A DNA stretch of 64,000 bases from an uncultured Veillonella sp. (lineage in GTDB: Bacteria; Bacillota; Negativicutes; Veillonellales; Veillonellaceae), in NCBI GenBank assembly GCA_900538355.1, contig UPXS01000005.1, positions 62,001-126,000 of the forward strand, read 5' to 3'. Below the pieces are notes generated by a model. The model made no database searches and was not told the origin of the DNA. It saw only the letters and a program-made list of their open reading frames with translations. Positions 52,856 through 62,250 of the stretch are shown here, piece after piece. Positions within the stretch are counted from its first letter, which is position 1. The number at the start of each line of letters is the position of its first letter. The position numbers and the translations under genes are program-made.

Positions 52856-53995
52856 TCACTTACACATCGCATAACGCAAGGCTACAACTGCCATAATCTT
52901 AGCACCCTTAATAGCTTGTGCCAATCCATAGTCAGAACCAGCTGCACAAGTAAACTCTGGCGTATGCGCTTCTAAACCTAATCCAATCTGTAATGTAGGT
53001 TGCGCTGTTGGTACTTCGTAGGATACATTCCCTACATCAGTACTACCATCTGCTTCATCATCAGGCAAGATACGAGGCGCTTCATCAAACTCGGTCATTA
53101 CATCTGTAAAGAGATCTAATAACCGTTTATCTTGACGCATATCCTTAAAGAGTGGCTCATAGTGATGCATTTCAACTTGAGCACCGTAAGAAACTGCAAT
53201 CTCTTGAGCAGCCTCTTTAATAGTAGGCAAAATAATACCTTCTAAATCATCTACCGTTCTACCGCGAACAGTCATACGAATCGTCGCCTTAGGCGTTACC
53301 ACGTTTGGCGCCGTACCAGCTTCGGTAAAGATAGCCCCTACAATAGCCCCTTTAGGAAATGTTTTCTTTAACTCTTTGATTCTTTGATATAAATCTACAG
53401 CACAATCTAATGCATTAATACCAGAGTCAGTAAGTGATGCGATATGACAGGATCGACCGTGGAAGGTAACCTCTAAGGGATGGGTCGCTAAGGATGTGCC
53501 ACCCACTTCATTTTCACCGCCTGGATGAATGATGAGTGCTGCCTCATAGCCTTTAAATAGACCTGCCTCCGCCATATATACCTTACCACCAATAGTTTCC
53601 TCTGCAGGACATCCAAAGAATGTCGTTCCCCATGTTTCTGGTGCACTTTGACTAAAAGCAACCGCCGCGCCTAAACTCATCATAGCAATGAGATTATGTC
53701 CACAACCATGACCAAGTTCAGGTAAAGCATCATACTCGCCTAAAAAGGCCATTTTATGATGTGCCTCACAATTATAGTCGCCCCGTAATGCAGTTTGTAA
53801 CTCTGGCAAATCCGTTAAACCCACTTGAGATGAAAAATTATGGTTCTCTAAAAATTGATTAATTACATTAACTGCTTTATGCTCTTCTAACCCCAATTCT
53901 GGATTATCGTGTAAATATAATGAAAGCTTACGCAACTCATGTGCCATATCATCTATAATGGCACAAGCTTGCGCTTCTCGTTCTTGTAATGTCAT
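52856..53995 (-). CDS. M20 family amidohydrolase/peptidase
   Basis: A 379-residue M20 metallo-hydrolase of the AbgB/amidohydrolase type, acting on N-acyl amino acids or small peptides. The N-terminal helices include LSLYLHDNPELGLEEHKAV. FLGEYDALPELGHGCGHNL carries the catalytic Asp and metal-site His, GCPAEETIGGKVYMAEAGL the Glu pair, and VTFHGRSCHIASLTDSGINAL the dimerisation-domain entry. DGSTDVGNVSYEVPTAQP is the end motif. It has no signal peptide, so it acts in the cytoplasm. The adjoining peptide-permease genes suggest use of imported peptides, but this is inference. Confidence 0.88.
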   Translation of the reverse strand: MTLQEREAQACAIIDDMAHELRKLSLYLHDNPELGLEEHKAVNVINQFLENHNFSSQVGLTDLPELQTALRGDYNCEAHHKMAFLGEYDALPELGHGCGHNLIAMMSLGAAVAFSQSAPETWGTTFFGCPAEETIGGKVYMAEAGLFKGYEAALIIHPGGENEVGGTSLATHPLEVTFHGRSCHIASLTDSGINALDCAVDLYQRIKELKKTFPKGAIVGAIFTEAGTAPNVVTPKATIRMTVRGRTVDDLEGIILPTIKEAAQEIAVSYGAQVEMHHYEPLFKDMRQDKRLLDLFTDVMTEFDEAPRILPDDEADGSTDVGNVSYEVPTAQPTLQIGLGLEAHTPEFTCAAGSDYGLAQAIKGAKIMAVVALRYAMCK

Positions 53996-54083
53996 AACGC
54001 CCCTTTATAATATCTAGTCTATACTGTCTATTAAACATTCTATCTATATTGTTTATTATGTATTCTATCAATGAAGGATTCGC

Positions 54084-55022
54084 CTATTTCGAATAGGTAT
54101 GAACAATGATAGTGTTTGAAATATATCTAAAGTTAATCGTTGCACCTAATGGCAGTGTTTGATGCGGCGTTCCATGCCCTGTAGGCACATAGCATACAAA
54201 GGGTTCTGGTAATTCAGGATTCCTATTGTCCTCCATGTAGCGCAATGCTTCATAGCCTAAATCGTAATCACGTTCATCTTCGTCACCTTCACAGTCTGTA
54301 AAAGTACCAATAACTAAACCTTTTATACGACTCAACAGCCCATTTAAGCGCCACTGTTGTAACATACGATCTAGCTTGTACGGCGCTTCCCCTACATCTT
54401 CAATGAATAGTAAGGTATCCTCCCAAGATTCATCCTCTAAAAAATAAGGCGTTCCACACAACATTGATAACATCGTCATATTGCCGCCCCGTAAAATCCC
54501 TTCCCCTAGCTCAGTACCAATGGCACCACGCGGCGGTTCAGGTAATGGTTCTATAACTTGTAATTTACCTTCTACAGCTACAAACAATGCATCTATGTCT
54601 GCCTTACGTTCTTCTTTAAAGTCGACGCCCATCGGCCCGTGATACGTAATAAGTCTACTATATCGATTAATAGCCATGTGAAGAGCCGTACAGTCGCTAT
54701 ACCCTATAAAAGCCTTACGATGTTTACGAATTGCTTTATAGTCTAATAAGTCTAGATAACGCATCGTTCCGTAACCACCGCGCAAGGCTAGCACCGCATC
54801 ACAAGGTGCGGTGGTCATCATATATTGAAACTCTTGGGCTTGCTCCTCAGCTGTACCACCATAAAGACCTTTACGATGTGCACTTTCACCAAAAAGCACA
54901 TGATAGCCCCTCGTATTACAAATCTCTTCTATTCTATGTAAATCTTCATCGCTTGCACTAGCAGGAGCCATAATACCTATGGTCATGCCCGGTGCTAAAC
55001 GCTTTGGTTCAATCCAGTTCAT
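54084..55022 (-). CDS. ldcA: Muramoyltetrapeptide LD-carboxypeptidase (S66 family)
   Basis: LdcA removes the terminal D-alanine from cytoplasmic muropeptides during wall recycling. The 312-residue protein has APGMTIGIMAPASASDEDL at the N-terminus, VLALRGGYGTMRYLDLLD and FIGYSDCTALHMAINR with the catalytic Ser in GYSD, then TLLFIEDVGEAPYKLDRMLQQW with the conserved Glu. A His lies in PTGHGTPHQTLPLG. I choose the ATG at 55022 with GAGG just upstream over the longer frame, which would run through the terminator. No signal peptide is present, which fits cytoplasmic recycling. Confidence 0.92.
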   Translation of the reverse strand: MNWIEPKRLAPGMTIGIMAPASASDEDLHRIEEICNTRGYHVLFGESAHRKGLYGGTAEEQAQEFQYMMTTAPCDAVLALRGGYGTMRYLDLLDYKAIRKHRKAFIGYSDCTALHMAINRYSRLITYHGPMGVDFKEERKADIDALFVAVEGKLQVIEPLPEPPRGAIGTELGEGILRGGNMTMLSMLCGTPYFLEDESWEDTLLFIEDVGEAPYKLDRMLQQWRLNGLLSRIKGLVIGTFTDCEGDEDERDYDLGYEALRYMEDNRNPELPEPFVCYVPTGHGTPHQTLPLGATINFRYISNTIIVHTYSK

Positions 55023-55044
55023 ATATCCTCGTAAAATATAACAA

Positions 55045-55069
55045 AAGACGTACACAATGTGTACGTCTT
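55045..55069 (-). terminator. Terminator after oppA
   Basis: AAGACGTACAC / GTGTACGTCTT form a perfect 11-bp stem with a 3-base loop, followed on the minus strand by TTTTGTTATATTTT. It lies ten bases after the oppA stop. Confidence 0.88.
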
Positions 55070-55078
55070 AAGTGTATC

Positions 55079-56680
55079 TTATTTGTATGCTTTTTTAAAG
55101 TCAACAAGGCCTAATGTAGTCCAGAAATAATTTTGAATACTTCCGTTTGTTACATATGGTTGTGTTGTAAAGTATAACGGCATTACTAGAGCTTCATCAA
55201 AAATCATCTTTTCTGCTTGATGCATCAATGCATCGCGTTCAGCCCCATTTGGTGTTGTACGAATACGAGCGATTAACTCGTTATACTCTTCACTATGGTA
55301 CTGACCGTCATTGTCTTCAGCAGAGAACACCTCTAAGAAGTTTTGCGGATCACTGTAATCCGCAACCCAAGAAGCACGAGCTACTTGGTATTTACCAGCT
55401 TCGCGATCAGCTAAGAATACCTTTGTCTCTTGATTTTGTAATCGCACATCTGCACCAAATGCATTTACCCATGCATCCTGTACAGCTTCAGCAATCGCTT
55501 TATGTAATTCGCTTGTGTTATACAAAATCGTAATTGGAGGCAATGGATGATTCTTATCATAGCCAGCTTGTTTCAAGATTTCTTTCGCTTGCTCTACATC
55601 TTCGTAAACGAGATAGCTACCAGCTTCACGGAAGTCTTCACGACCGTTGCTTTCAAGCATACCGTATGGAACAAATGCATAAGCAGCCTCTTTACCTCCA
55701 CGAACAATATTGTTAACGATATTAGCACGGTTGATAACCATGGAGAATGCTTTACGTACTTCAGGGTCTGTGAAAGGTTCTGCTTTCACATTAAATACGT
55801 AATAATAGTTACCAAGCATAGGTCCAATATGTAATAGACCAGCCTCTTCTAAGCGTTTTTGATCCGCTACAGGAGGCTCAACAGTCATATCTGCTTCGCC
55901 ACCTTCAACCAATGTAAGGCGTGTGCTTTGGGATTCACTGATAGGCCAATTCATCTTCTCTGTTTTCACAGAATCCGCATCCCAGTAATCTGGATTCTTA
56001 ATGAAATCCATTTCCCCATTATGTTTCCAAGATAATAAGCGGTATGGACCATTAGACACGAATGTATCTGCATTAGCAGCCCAGTTTTCATGAGCTTCTA
56101 CAGCCTTTTGACTTACTGGATAGTAACTATGAGATGCTAATAATTTTAAGAAATAAGCTGTTGGATTTTCTAAGGTAACCACCAATGTATCATCATCGAT
56201 GGCCTTAACACCAACGTCTTCAGCTTTGGCATCACCATTATTAAAGGCTTCGCCATTTTTTAATACATATAACATATATGCATTGTCCGCATGGACTTCA
56301 GGGTCTAATACGCGTTTCCAAGCGTATTCAAAATCATGAGCCGTCAAAGGCTCTCCATTGGACCATTTTAAATCTGGTCGCAAATGGAAGGTATACTCGC
56401 GACCATCATCAGAAATATCCCAGCTTTTAGCAAGTGCTGCCTCTGGTTCACTTTCATCATTTAAACGAACTAAACCGTCAAATAATTGGAGTTGAACCGT
56501 TGCCTCCGGAGAGGTAGTAGACTTTGCTGGATCCAATGTGGATGGTTCCTGCTCAATAACATATCGGATTGTATGCTCATCAATTGGTTGTTCCCCGCGA
56601 GGATAACCAAATACAAACAAGAGCACACTCACCCCAAGAGCAAGGACCATGAGTTTTAACAAATTTCGTTTATCCATCAT
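55079..56680 (-). CDS. oppA: Peptide ABC transporter substrate-binding protein (OppA-like)
   Basis: A 533-residue SBP_bac_5 protein that captures oligopeptides for the OppBCDF permease. RYVIEQEPSTLDPAKSTTSPEATVQLQLFDGL and LAKSWDISDDGREYTFHLRPDLKWSNGEPLTAHDFEYAWKR are classic OppA segments (quoted in parts). The N-terminus has a hydrophobic segment (LMVLALGVSVLLFVFGY) but no lipobox Cys, so it is either secreted into the periplasm or held by an uncleaved anchor. Its ATG overlaps the stop of the serine hydrolase gene (ATGA). It is the last gene of the opp run. Confidence 0.93.
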   Translation of the reverse strand: MMDKRNLLKLMVLALGVSVLLFVFGYPRGEQPIDEHTIRYVIEQEPSTLDPAKSTTSPEATVQLQLFDGLVRLNDESEPEAALAKSWDISDDGREYTFHLRPDLKWSNGEPLTAHDFEYAWKRVLDPEVHADNAYMLYVLKNGEAFNNGDAKAEDVGVKAIDDDTLVVTLENPTAYFLKLLASHSYYPVSQKAVEAHENWAANADTFVSNGPYRLLSWKHNGEMDFIKNPDYWDADSVKTEKMNWPISESQSTRLTLVEGGEADMTVEPPVADQKRLEEAGLLHIGPMLGNYYYVFNVKAEPFTDPEVRKAFSMVINRANIVNNIVRGGKEAAYAFVPYGMLESNGREDFREAGSYLVYEDVEQAKEILKQAGYDKNHPLPPITILYNTSELHKAIAEAVQDAWVNAFGADVRLQNQETKVFLADREAGKYQVARASWVADYSDPQNFLEVFSAEDNDGQYHSEEYNELIARIRTTPNGAERDALMHQAEKMIFDEALVMPLYFTTQPYVTNGSIQNYFWTTLGLVDFKKAYK

Positions 56681-57495
56681 GGCAATGCTTCCTCTACAAA
56701 TTCTTTCATGATACGCCCTACTCGAGCGCCTAACTCTTTACCTCGGTCATTATCAATATCGCTCATCAAAAGGATAAAGCAAAAATGACCTCTAAACGTT
56801 TCCAATATGCCCCCATCATGCTCTACGCGATTAAGGGATCCTGTTTTATGGTGAAAGCGTACATCTTCCCCCCAATAAAATGGCAAAATATCACGGAATT
56901 GTTGGCGACCTAAAATGTTCCACATTTCTCGGCCATAAAAATCTCTATCGCGACATTCAAAAATGTGTTTATAGAGACGAGCTAACGCCATAGCAGTCAT
57001 ACGATTATCACGACCTTCGGCAAGAGCTTCAAAGTCCATCATCATGCGATTTAGTTCAATCTCATCTACACCTAGCTGTTCTGCGCGAGCATTGATATTT
57101 TCCATTCCAAGAACTGTAATGAGCAAATTTGTCGCAATATTATCGCTAAGAACCATCATAAGACGGCACAACTCAAGATACGTAAAGCTATGCTTTGCAA
57201 CTAATTCTTGTAAAGCACCACCACCTTCAACACGAGGTGTTCTAGATAGTGGGACTGTGTCATTAAGGTCTAACTGTTCAGTACGAGCTAAATGGAACAC
57301 ATACTCCATGATGAGTACCTTTATCAAACTTGCACTAGAATGTACCGTATCTTCCCCTTTAGAAGCGATAATAGTCGGTTCCTCTTCATCGTCAAATTGT
57401 AGTACTGCATAGGATATATTCCCTTTTGGTGCTAATTCTTTGATAACTGTATCCAGTTGATGCTCTAAGGACTTGCCAACAAGTAACTTTTCCAT
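56677..57495 (-). CDS. Class A beta-lactamase-like serine hydrolase
   Basis: A 272-residue protein with the three active-site elements of class A beta-lactamases and related penicillin-binding-protein-like hydrolases: SxxK at Ser56-Lys59 (SASLIKV), SDN at 117-119 (LSDNIATN) and KTG at 217-219 (HHKTGSL). An omega-loop-like MMDFEALAEGRDN may supply the Glu. No signal peptide or membrane segment is present, so it is predicted to stay in the cytoplasm, unlike a resistance enzyme. It sits between oppF and oppA with a four-base overlap to oppA. A peptidase or amidase for imported peptides is one possible role (inference). Confidence 0.85.
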   Translation of the reverse strand: MEKLLVGKSLEHQLDTVIKELAPKGNISYAVLQFDDEEEPTIIASKGEDTVHSSASLIKVLIMEYVFHLARTEQLDLNDTVPLSRTPRVEGGGALQELVAKHSFTYLELCRLMMVLSDNIATNLLITVLGMENINARAEQLGVDEIELNRMMMDFEALAEGRDNRMTAMALARLYKHIFECRDRDFYGREMWNILGRQQFRDILPFYWGEDVRFHHKTGSLNRVEHDGGILETFRGHFCFILLMSDIDNDRGKELGARVGRIMKEFVEEALP

Positions 57496-57507
57496 ACTAT
57501 TCTCCCA

Positions 57508-58455
57508 TTATATGTGCCAGCATGCGATGCGGCGATCTGCCCAATCACGAAGAGGTGGACGTTCTGTAAAGCAACGACCCTCTGCTTCTGGACATCGACC
57601 ACTAAACAAACAACCCTTCGGTGGATCTAGTGGATTTGGTGGGTCCCCTTTAAGAGGTGCTCCAATTGGAGCATGTGGTATAACAGGACCATTTAAGGCC
57701 GTCAATGCACGAGTGTAAGGATGTTGTGGGAATTCGTATAAATCCAATGCTGGACCTTCTTCCATAACAGCCCCTAAATACATAACTACCATGCGATGAC
57801 TGATGTAGCGCACCATGTTTAAATCATGAGAAATAAAGAGGTACGAAATACCATGTTGTTCTTGTAATCGTTCAAGCAATGTCATAATTTGTACTTGAAT
57901 CGATACATCGAGTGCTGAAATCGGTTCATCACAGATGATACACTGCGGCTGCATAATAAGAGCCCGTGCAATACCGATACGTTGACGTTGACCACCAGAC
58001 AATTCATGAGCATAACGCTCACCAAAGGACATGTTCAAACCAACTTGATCAAGCACTTCTTTTACGCGAATAACGCGATCACGAGGCGTATACTTTGGAT
58101 CCAGCTCCAAAGGTTCTTCTAGAATCGCATTAACCGTAAGGCGCGGATTAAGTGATGCATAAGGGTTTTGGAACACCATTTGCATCACAGGATGAACGGC
58201 TTTTCGATCCACGTAGGGATCAATTTGGCGCCCATTCATATAAATAGAACCTGATGTAGCTTGATGCAAGCCCATCAACGTGTAGCCAAATGTGGATTTA
58301 CCACAACCTGACTCACCTACGATACCGAGGGTTTCCCCTGGCGATTGATATAGGCTCACGCCTTGTACAGCGTGTACCGTGTGTTTTGGCTTAAATAAGC
58401 CCCCTGACAGAGTGAACTCTTTAACGAGATTGTCAGTTTCCCATACGTAACTCAT
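57508..58455 (-). CDS. oppF: Oligopeptide ABC transporter ATP-binding protein OppF
   Basis: One of the two ATPases of the peptide permease. The 315-residue protein has Walker A GESGCGKST, signature ELSGGQRQRIGIARAL, Walker B CIICDEPISALD and H-loop FISHDL. The C-terminal oligopeptide-transporter extension (PLKGDPPNPLDPPKGCLFSGRCPEAEGRC, in parts) carries the Cys cluster of this subfamily. It overlaps oppD by one base and lies 12 bases before the serine hydrolase gene. Confidence 0.94.
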   Translation of the reverse strand: MSYVWETDNLVKEFTLSGGLFKPKHTVHAVQGVSLYQSPGETLGIVGESGCGKSTFGYTLMGLHQATSGSIYMNGRQIDPYVDRKAVHPVMQMVFQNPYASLNPRLTVNAILEEPLELDPKYTPRDRVIRVKEVLDQVGLNMSFGERYAHELSGGQRQRIGIARALIMQPQCIICDEPISALDVSIQVQIMTLLERLQEQHGISYLFISHDLNMVRYISHRMVVMYLGAVMEEGPALDLYEFPQHPYTRALTALNGPVIPHAPIGAPLKGDPPNPLDPPKGCLFSGRCPEAEGRCFTERPPLRDWADRRIACWHI

Positions 58456-59435
58456 TAAAGTCCCTCCAACTTAGCTAACCAACATGTAAATTGGTGACCT
58501 TCACCAACATTTGTAACCATAGGAATACGATTACCACAGATACGCATAGCCCACTTACACCGTGGATTAAACGCACAACCTCGTGGTAGATCAAACAGAT
58601 CTGGTGGTTGACCTTCAACGGCTTTTAACTCACCATGCCATTTACCTTGTGGTAAAGCGAGTAACAAGCCCAATGTGTACGGATGACGAGGTTCATTAAA
58701 GATACCTTCTACCGTAGCAGATTCAACACATTTACCAGCGTACATAACCATAACACGGTCGCAAATTTGAGCAATAACGCGGAGGTTATGAGAAATAAAG
58801 ATAATGCCAATACCAGCTTCTACAGCTAATGTTTGCATAAGGCGCAAGATTTGAGCCTCTGTTGTAATATCTAGAGCTGTTGTCGGTTCATCACAAATCA
58901 AAATTTTTGGACGACCTGCGACAGCCATGGCGATACAAACGCGTTGGCGCATACCACCACTCAACTCATGAGGATATTGAGATAATCGTCTTTCCGGTGT
59001 TGAAAGGCCCATCTTCTTTAATAAGTCGATGGCGATAGCTCGTTCATCATAATCCTCACCATATGCATTGGTACGATGGATAACCTCATACATTTGTTCC
59101 CCAATCGTCATGATTGGATTCAAAGATGTCATAGGGTCTTGGAATACCATGGCAACAGTAGTACCGCGGAGTTCATTCCAGTCATCTTCAGTAAATTCAA
59201 GGCAATCATTGCCATCAATCATAAATGTATCGGCTTTGATTTTTGTTTTGCCATATGGTAGCAATCCCATTAAGGAATTAACTAGCACAGATTTACCACA
59301 GCCTGATTCACCAACAATACCTAAAATCTCACCTGGTTGTAAGGAGATATCTTGATTGCGAATAACCCGTAAAGGGCCTTGGAAGGTATCGATGGTAATG
59401 GATACATTGCGCACATCAACAATTGCGTTATTCAT
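58455..59435 (-). CDS. oppD: Oligopeptide ABC transporter ATP-binding protein OppD
   Basis: The partner ATPase. The 326-residue protein has Walker A GESGCGKSV, signature ELSGGMRQRVCIAMAV, Walker B ILICDEPTTALD and H-loop FISHNL. The C-terminal Cys-containing extension is seen as DLFDLPRGCAFNPRCKWAMRICG. It overlaps oppC and oppF by single bases, so the four permease genes are tightly coupled. Confidence 0.94.
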   Translation of the reverse strand: MNNAIVDVRNVSITIDTFQGPLRVIRNQDISLQPGEILGIVGESGCGKSVLVNSLMGLLPYGKTKIKADTFMIDGNDCLEFTEDDWNELRGTTVAMVFQDPMTSLNPIMTIGEQMYEVIHRTNAYGEDYDERAIAIDLLKKMGLSTPERRLSQYPHELSGGMRQRVCIAMAVAGRPKILICDEPTTALDITTEAQILRLMQTLAVEAGIGIIFISHNLRVIAQICDRVMVMYAGKCVESATVEGIFNEPRHPYTLGLLLALPQGKWHGELKAVEGQPPDLFDLPRGCAFNPRCKWAMRICGNRIPMVTNVGEGHQFTCWLAKLEGL

Positions 59436-60334
59436 TATCTATCTCCTTCCTTAGGGTCTAACACATTACGTAAGCCATCGCCAAGGAATGCGAAACCAAG
59501 CATGGTAACACTAATGGCAACAGCAGGGAAAATCAATTGGAATGGATAGGAGCGCATGCTGCTAATCCCTTCAGAAGCGAGTACACCCCAGCTCGCCATA
59601 GGTGCATTAACACCTAAACCGATGAAGCTAAGGAATGCTTCTGTAAAAATAGCCTCTGGAATGGCCAATGTCAATGTAATGATGATTGGTCCCACGCAGT
59701 TTGGCAAAATATGACGCAATAAAATGCGATATTTGGGAATACCCATCGCTTCAGCAGCAATGATGTATTCTTCATTTTTAACTTTCAAAATTTGGCTACG
59801 TACGATACGGGCCATATTGAGCCAGTACGCAATGCCCAATGCTACGAAAATAGACGTTAAACCAGGGCCAAGTACAACCATCAACAAAATTACATACAGT
59901 AAAAGTGGAATACCGTACAAAACATCTACGATGCCCATCATGATGCGGTCAACCTTGCCACCAAGATAACCTGCAATACCACCATAGGTAACACCAATAA
60001 CAAGATTGATAAACGCCGCTACAAAACCGATAGTTAAGGAAATGCGAGCGCCGTACATAACGCGCGTATAAATATCGCGGCCCAATGTATCTGTGCCAAA
60101 CCAATGACTAAAGCTCGGACTTTGGTTCGCATCGATTAGGGATTGGTCCGCATAGGTATACGGCGAAATTAGGGGTCCTAAAATTGCAAGTACAATCATC
60201 ACTAAGATGATAGTAGCCCCTACTACAGCCAAGCGATTCACCTTAAATCTCGCCCATTTACTAGGACGTTTTATAAAGCTTGTAATTTCTTCTTGAGGAG
60301 TTCGTTCAATAGGTAAAAAATCTTCCTTATTCAT
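59435..60334 (-). CDS. oppC: Oligopeptide ABC transporter permease OppC
   Basis: A 299-residue inner-membrane subunit. After a cytoplasmic N-terminus comes the first helix (VVGATIILVMIVLAILGPLI), the HWFGTDTLGRDIYTRVMYGAR segment typical of OppC/DppC, and four to five more helices. The EAA loop EAMGIPKYRILLRHILPN binds the ATPase. I choose the ATG at 60334 with GGAGG six bases upstream; it overlaps the oppB stop by eight bases. Confidence 0.94.
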   Translation of the reverse strand: MNKEDFLPIERTPQEEITSFIKRPSKWARFKVNRLAVVGATIILVMIVLAILGPLISPYTYADQSLIDANQSPSFSHWFGTDTLGRDIYTRVMYGARISLTIGFVAAFINLVIGVTYGGIAGYLGGKVDRIMMGIVDVLYGIPLLLYVILLMVVLGPGLTSIFVALGIAYWLNMARIVRSQILKVKNEEYIIAAEAMGIPKYRILLRHILPNCVGPIIITLTLAIPEAIFTEAFLSFIGLGVNAPMASWGVLASEGISSMRSYPFQLIFPAVAISVTMLGFAFLGDGLRNVLDPKEGDR

Positions 60335-61259
60335 CTGTCCCCTCCTCTGTCGTAACACGTGGATCAATTAACGGATAAATCATATCCACCAAAATATTAA
60401 GAAATACTACAAGCGCACTATAGAAAATCGTAATGCCCAGGATAACCGTATAGTCACGGTTATAAATGGAAGTTACGAAATACTGTCCAAGGCCCGGAAT
60501 GGCAAAGATTGTTTCTACTATAAAGCTACCTGTCAAAAGGCTAGCAGCCAACGGTCCCAAGTACGTAATAACTGGCAAAATAGCATTGCCTAATGCATGA
60601 CGTGTCAAAATAGTCCAAGAGCCCAAGCCTTTGGCGCGAGCTGTACGGATATATTCTTGTTGGTACACATCAAGCAACCCACTGCGCGTTAAGCGTGCAA
60701 TGAATGCCATAGGTTGTGCTGCTAGCGTCAACACTGGTAGAACCATATAAGATGGACCACGCCATAAGGCTACTGGGAACCATCCTAGTTCAAAGCCCAC
60801 CACATAGACAAGAACGGCACCAATAATAAATGTAGGCACGGAAATACCAATGGTAGATAATACGGTAACCGCATAATCAACGATACCATTAGGGCGCATA
60901 GCACTAATAGCACCCGCTGCAATACCACCTACTACAGCCACCATTAATGATAATAAACCAAGCTGCGCAGAAATTGGGAATGCATCACTGATAATATCGT
61001 TCACACTACGACCTTCATACTTATATGATGGACCCAAATCGCCGGTAATAACACCACCTAAATAATCACCATACTGTTTCCATACAGGATCATCAAGATG
61101 GTACTTTGCTTCAATACTTGATTTCACCTGAGGTGGTAATTTCTTTTCACTTGTAAAAGGTCCCCCCGGTATTGCATGCATTAATGCAAACGTTACGGTA
61201 ATGATGACCCATAAGATTATGATTGCGCCACCTAGGCGTCGAAATACATACCTTGTCAT
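60327..61259 (-). CDS. oppB: Oligopeptide ABC transporter permease OppB
   Basis: A 310-residue inner-membrane subunit with six helices. RYVFRRLGGAIIILWVIITVTFALMHAIPG (read in parts) is the standard OppB/DppB start; the EAA loop is TARAKGLGSWTILTRHALGN. It is the first gene of oppB-C-D-F - serine hydrolase - oppA. The start is taken at the ATG at 61259, nine bases after GGAGG; an in-frame GTG at 61265 is too close to that site. A TATAAT box at 61294-61299 is the likely -10. Confidence 0.94.
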   Translation of the reverse strand: MTRYVFRRLGGAIIILWVIITVTFALMHAIPGGPFTSEKKLPPQVKSSIEAKYHLDDPVWKQYGDYLGGVITGDLGPSYKYEGRSVNDIISDAFPISAQLGLLSLMVAVVGGIAAGAISAMRPNGIVDYAVTVLSTIGISVPTFIIGAVLVYVVGFELGWFPVALWRGPSYMVLPVLTLAAQPMAFIARLTRSGLLDVYQQEYIRTARAKGLGSWTILTRHALGNAILPVITYLGPLAASLLTGSFIVETIFAIPGLGQYFVTSIYNRDYTVILGITIFYSALVVFLNILVDMIYPLIDPRVTTEEGTDE

Positions 61260-61293
61260 TGTCACTATCCTCCATAAAAAGTCTATCTGTTTT

Positions 61294-61299
61294 ATTATA
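61294..61299 (-). promoter_or_regulatory. Likely -10 box of the opp operon
   Basis: Minus-strand TATAAT at 61294-61299, about 35 bases before oppB. Upstream, a palindromic TGAAATTAACTTCA covers the place where a -35 would be, so a regulator may bind there. Confidence 0.5.
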
Positions 61300-61395
61300 C
61301 TACATTATGAAGTTAATTTCATGAATAACATCATTACATTTACAGAAAGCCCTACATAACGTACAATAAAATATATAAATATTTTGGAGGTGTCT

Positions 61396-62229
61396 ATGAC
61401 AGCAGTACCTAGAGTCTTAACAATTCAAGACATGAGCTCCATCGGCCGTTGTGCCCTAACCGTTATGATTCCAATCATCAGCGCCATGCGTTGCCAAGCG
61501 GTTCCATTGGCAACAGCTGTTTTGAGCAACCATTTGGAATATCCACACTACGAGTTCGTAGATTTATCGGCACACATGAGAGATTTTATGGACTGCTGGG
61601 ATAAAAACGAAATCGACTTTCACGCTATTGTAAGTGGTTTCTTGGCATCCCCAGAACAAATTCATCTCGTGGAAGAAGCCATCAATCGTTTCGGTAATAA
61701 GGGACAAATGATTATCGTCGATCCAGCTATGGCAGATGATGGTCGCCTTTACTCTATCTATACACCTGATATGGTAGTGGCTATGCGTCAACTTGTTTCC
61801 AAAGCCCACATTGTAAAACCTAATTACACAGAGGCTTGTTTCTTATTAGACATTCCATTCTCTACAGATCCTATTAGTGATGATGAATTACGAGATCGAT
61901 GCAAGAGATTACATCAAATGGGTCCTGATATGGTTATCATGACTAGCGTGCCATCCGAAACACATGCGGTCATCGCCGTTTATGATGGCCCAACAGATTA
62001 TTTAAAAACATATGATATTCCTCTTATTCCTGTGAAAGCTACAGGAACTGGGGATATCTTTACTGCTGTATTATCCGGTGCAGTAATGAGGGGATACTCA
62101 CCGTATGATGCGGCAGAGCTGGCAATGAACTTTACTACTAAAGCGATTCAAGCCACAGTAGATACTGTAAAATCTATGAAACAAGGTGTAGCATTTGAGC
62201 TAGTCTTGCCAGAATTAACTCAACTATAA
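61396..62229 (+). CDS. Pyridoxal/pyridoxamine kinase family protein (PdxY/PdxK-like)
   Basis: A 277-residue ribokinase-fold kinase that phosphorylates B6 vitamers. VLTIQDMSSIGRCALTVMIPII is the N-terminal substrate loop typical of the pyridoxamine kinase group. DPAMADDGRLYSIYTPDMV and VKPNYTEACFLLDIPF follow, and the catalytic GTGD lies in KATGTGDIFTAVLSGAVM. I choose the ATG at 61396 with GGAGG five bases upstream rather than the TTG at 61384 that contains it. The DUF805 gene follows after 21 bases on the same strand. Confidence 0.88.
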   Translation: MTAVPRVLTIQDMSSIGRCALTVMIPIISAMRCQAVPLATAVLSNHLEYPHYEFVDLSAHMRDFMDCWDKNEIDFHAIVSGFLASPEQIHLVEEAINRFGNKGQMIIVDPAMADDGRLYSIYTPDMVVAMRQLVSKAHIVKPNYTEACFLLDIPFSTDPISDDELRDRCKRLHQMGPDMVIMTSVPSETHAVIAVYDGPTDYLKTYDIPLIPVKATGTGDIFTAVLSGAVMRGYSPYDAAELAMNFTTKAIQATVDTVKSMKQGVAFELVLPELTQL

Positions 62230-62250
62230 GCTATAAATAAAGGGGAACTT

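Noticed and set aside
56677..57495. Acquired beta-lactamase resistance gene
   Set aside because: There is no signal peptide, no mobile element nearby, and the gene is embedded with overlaps in a peptide-permease operon.
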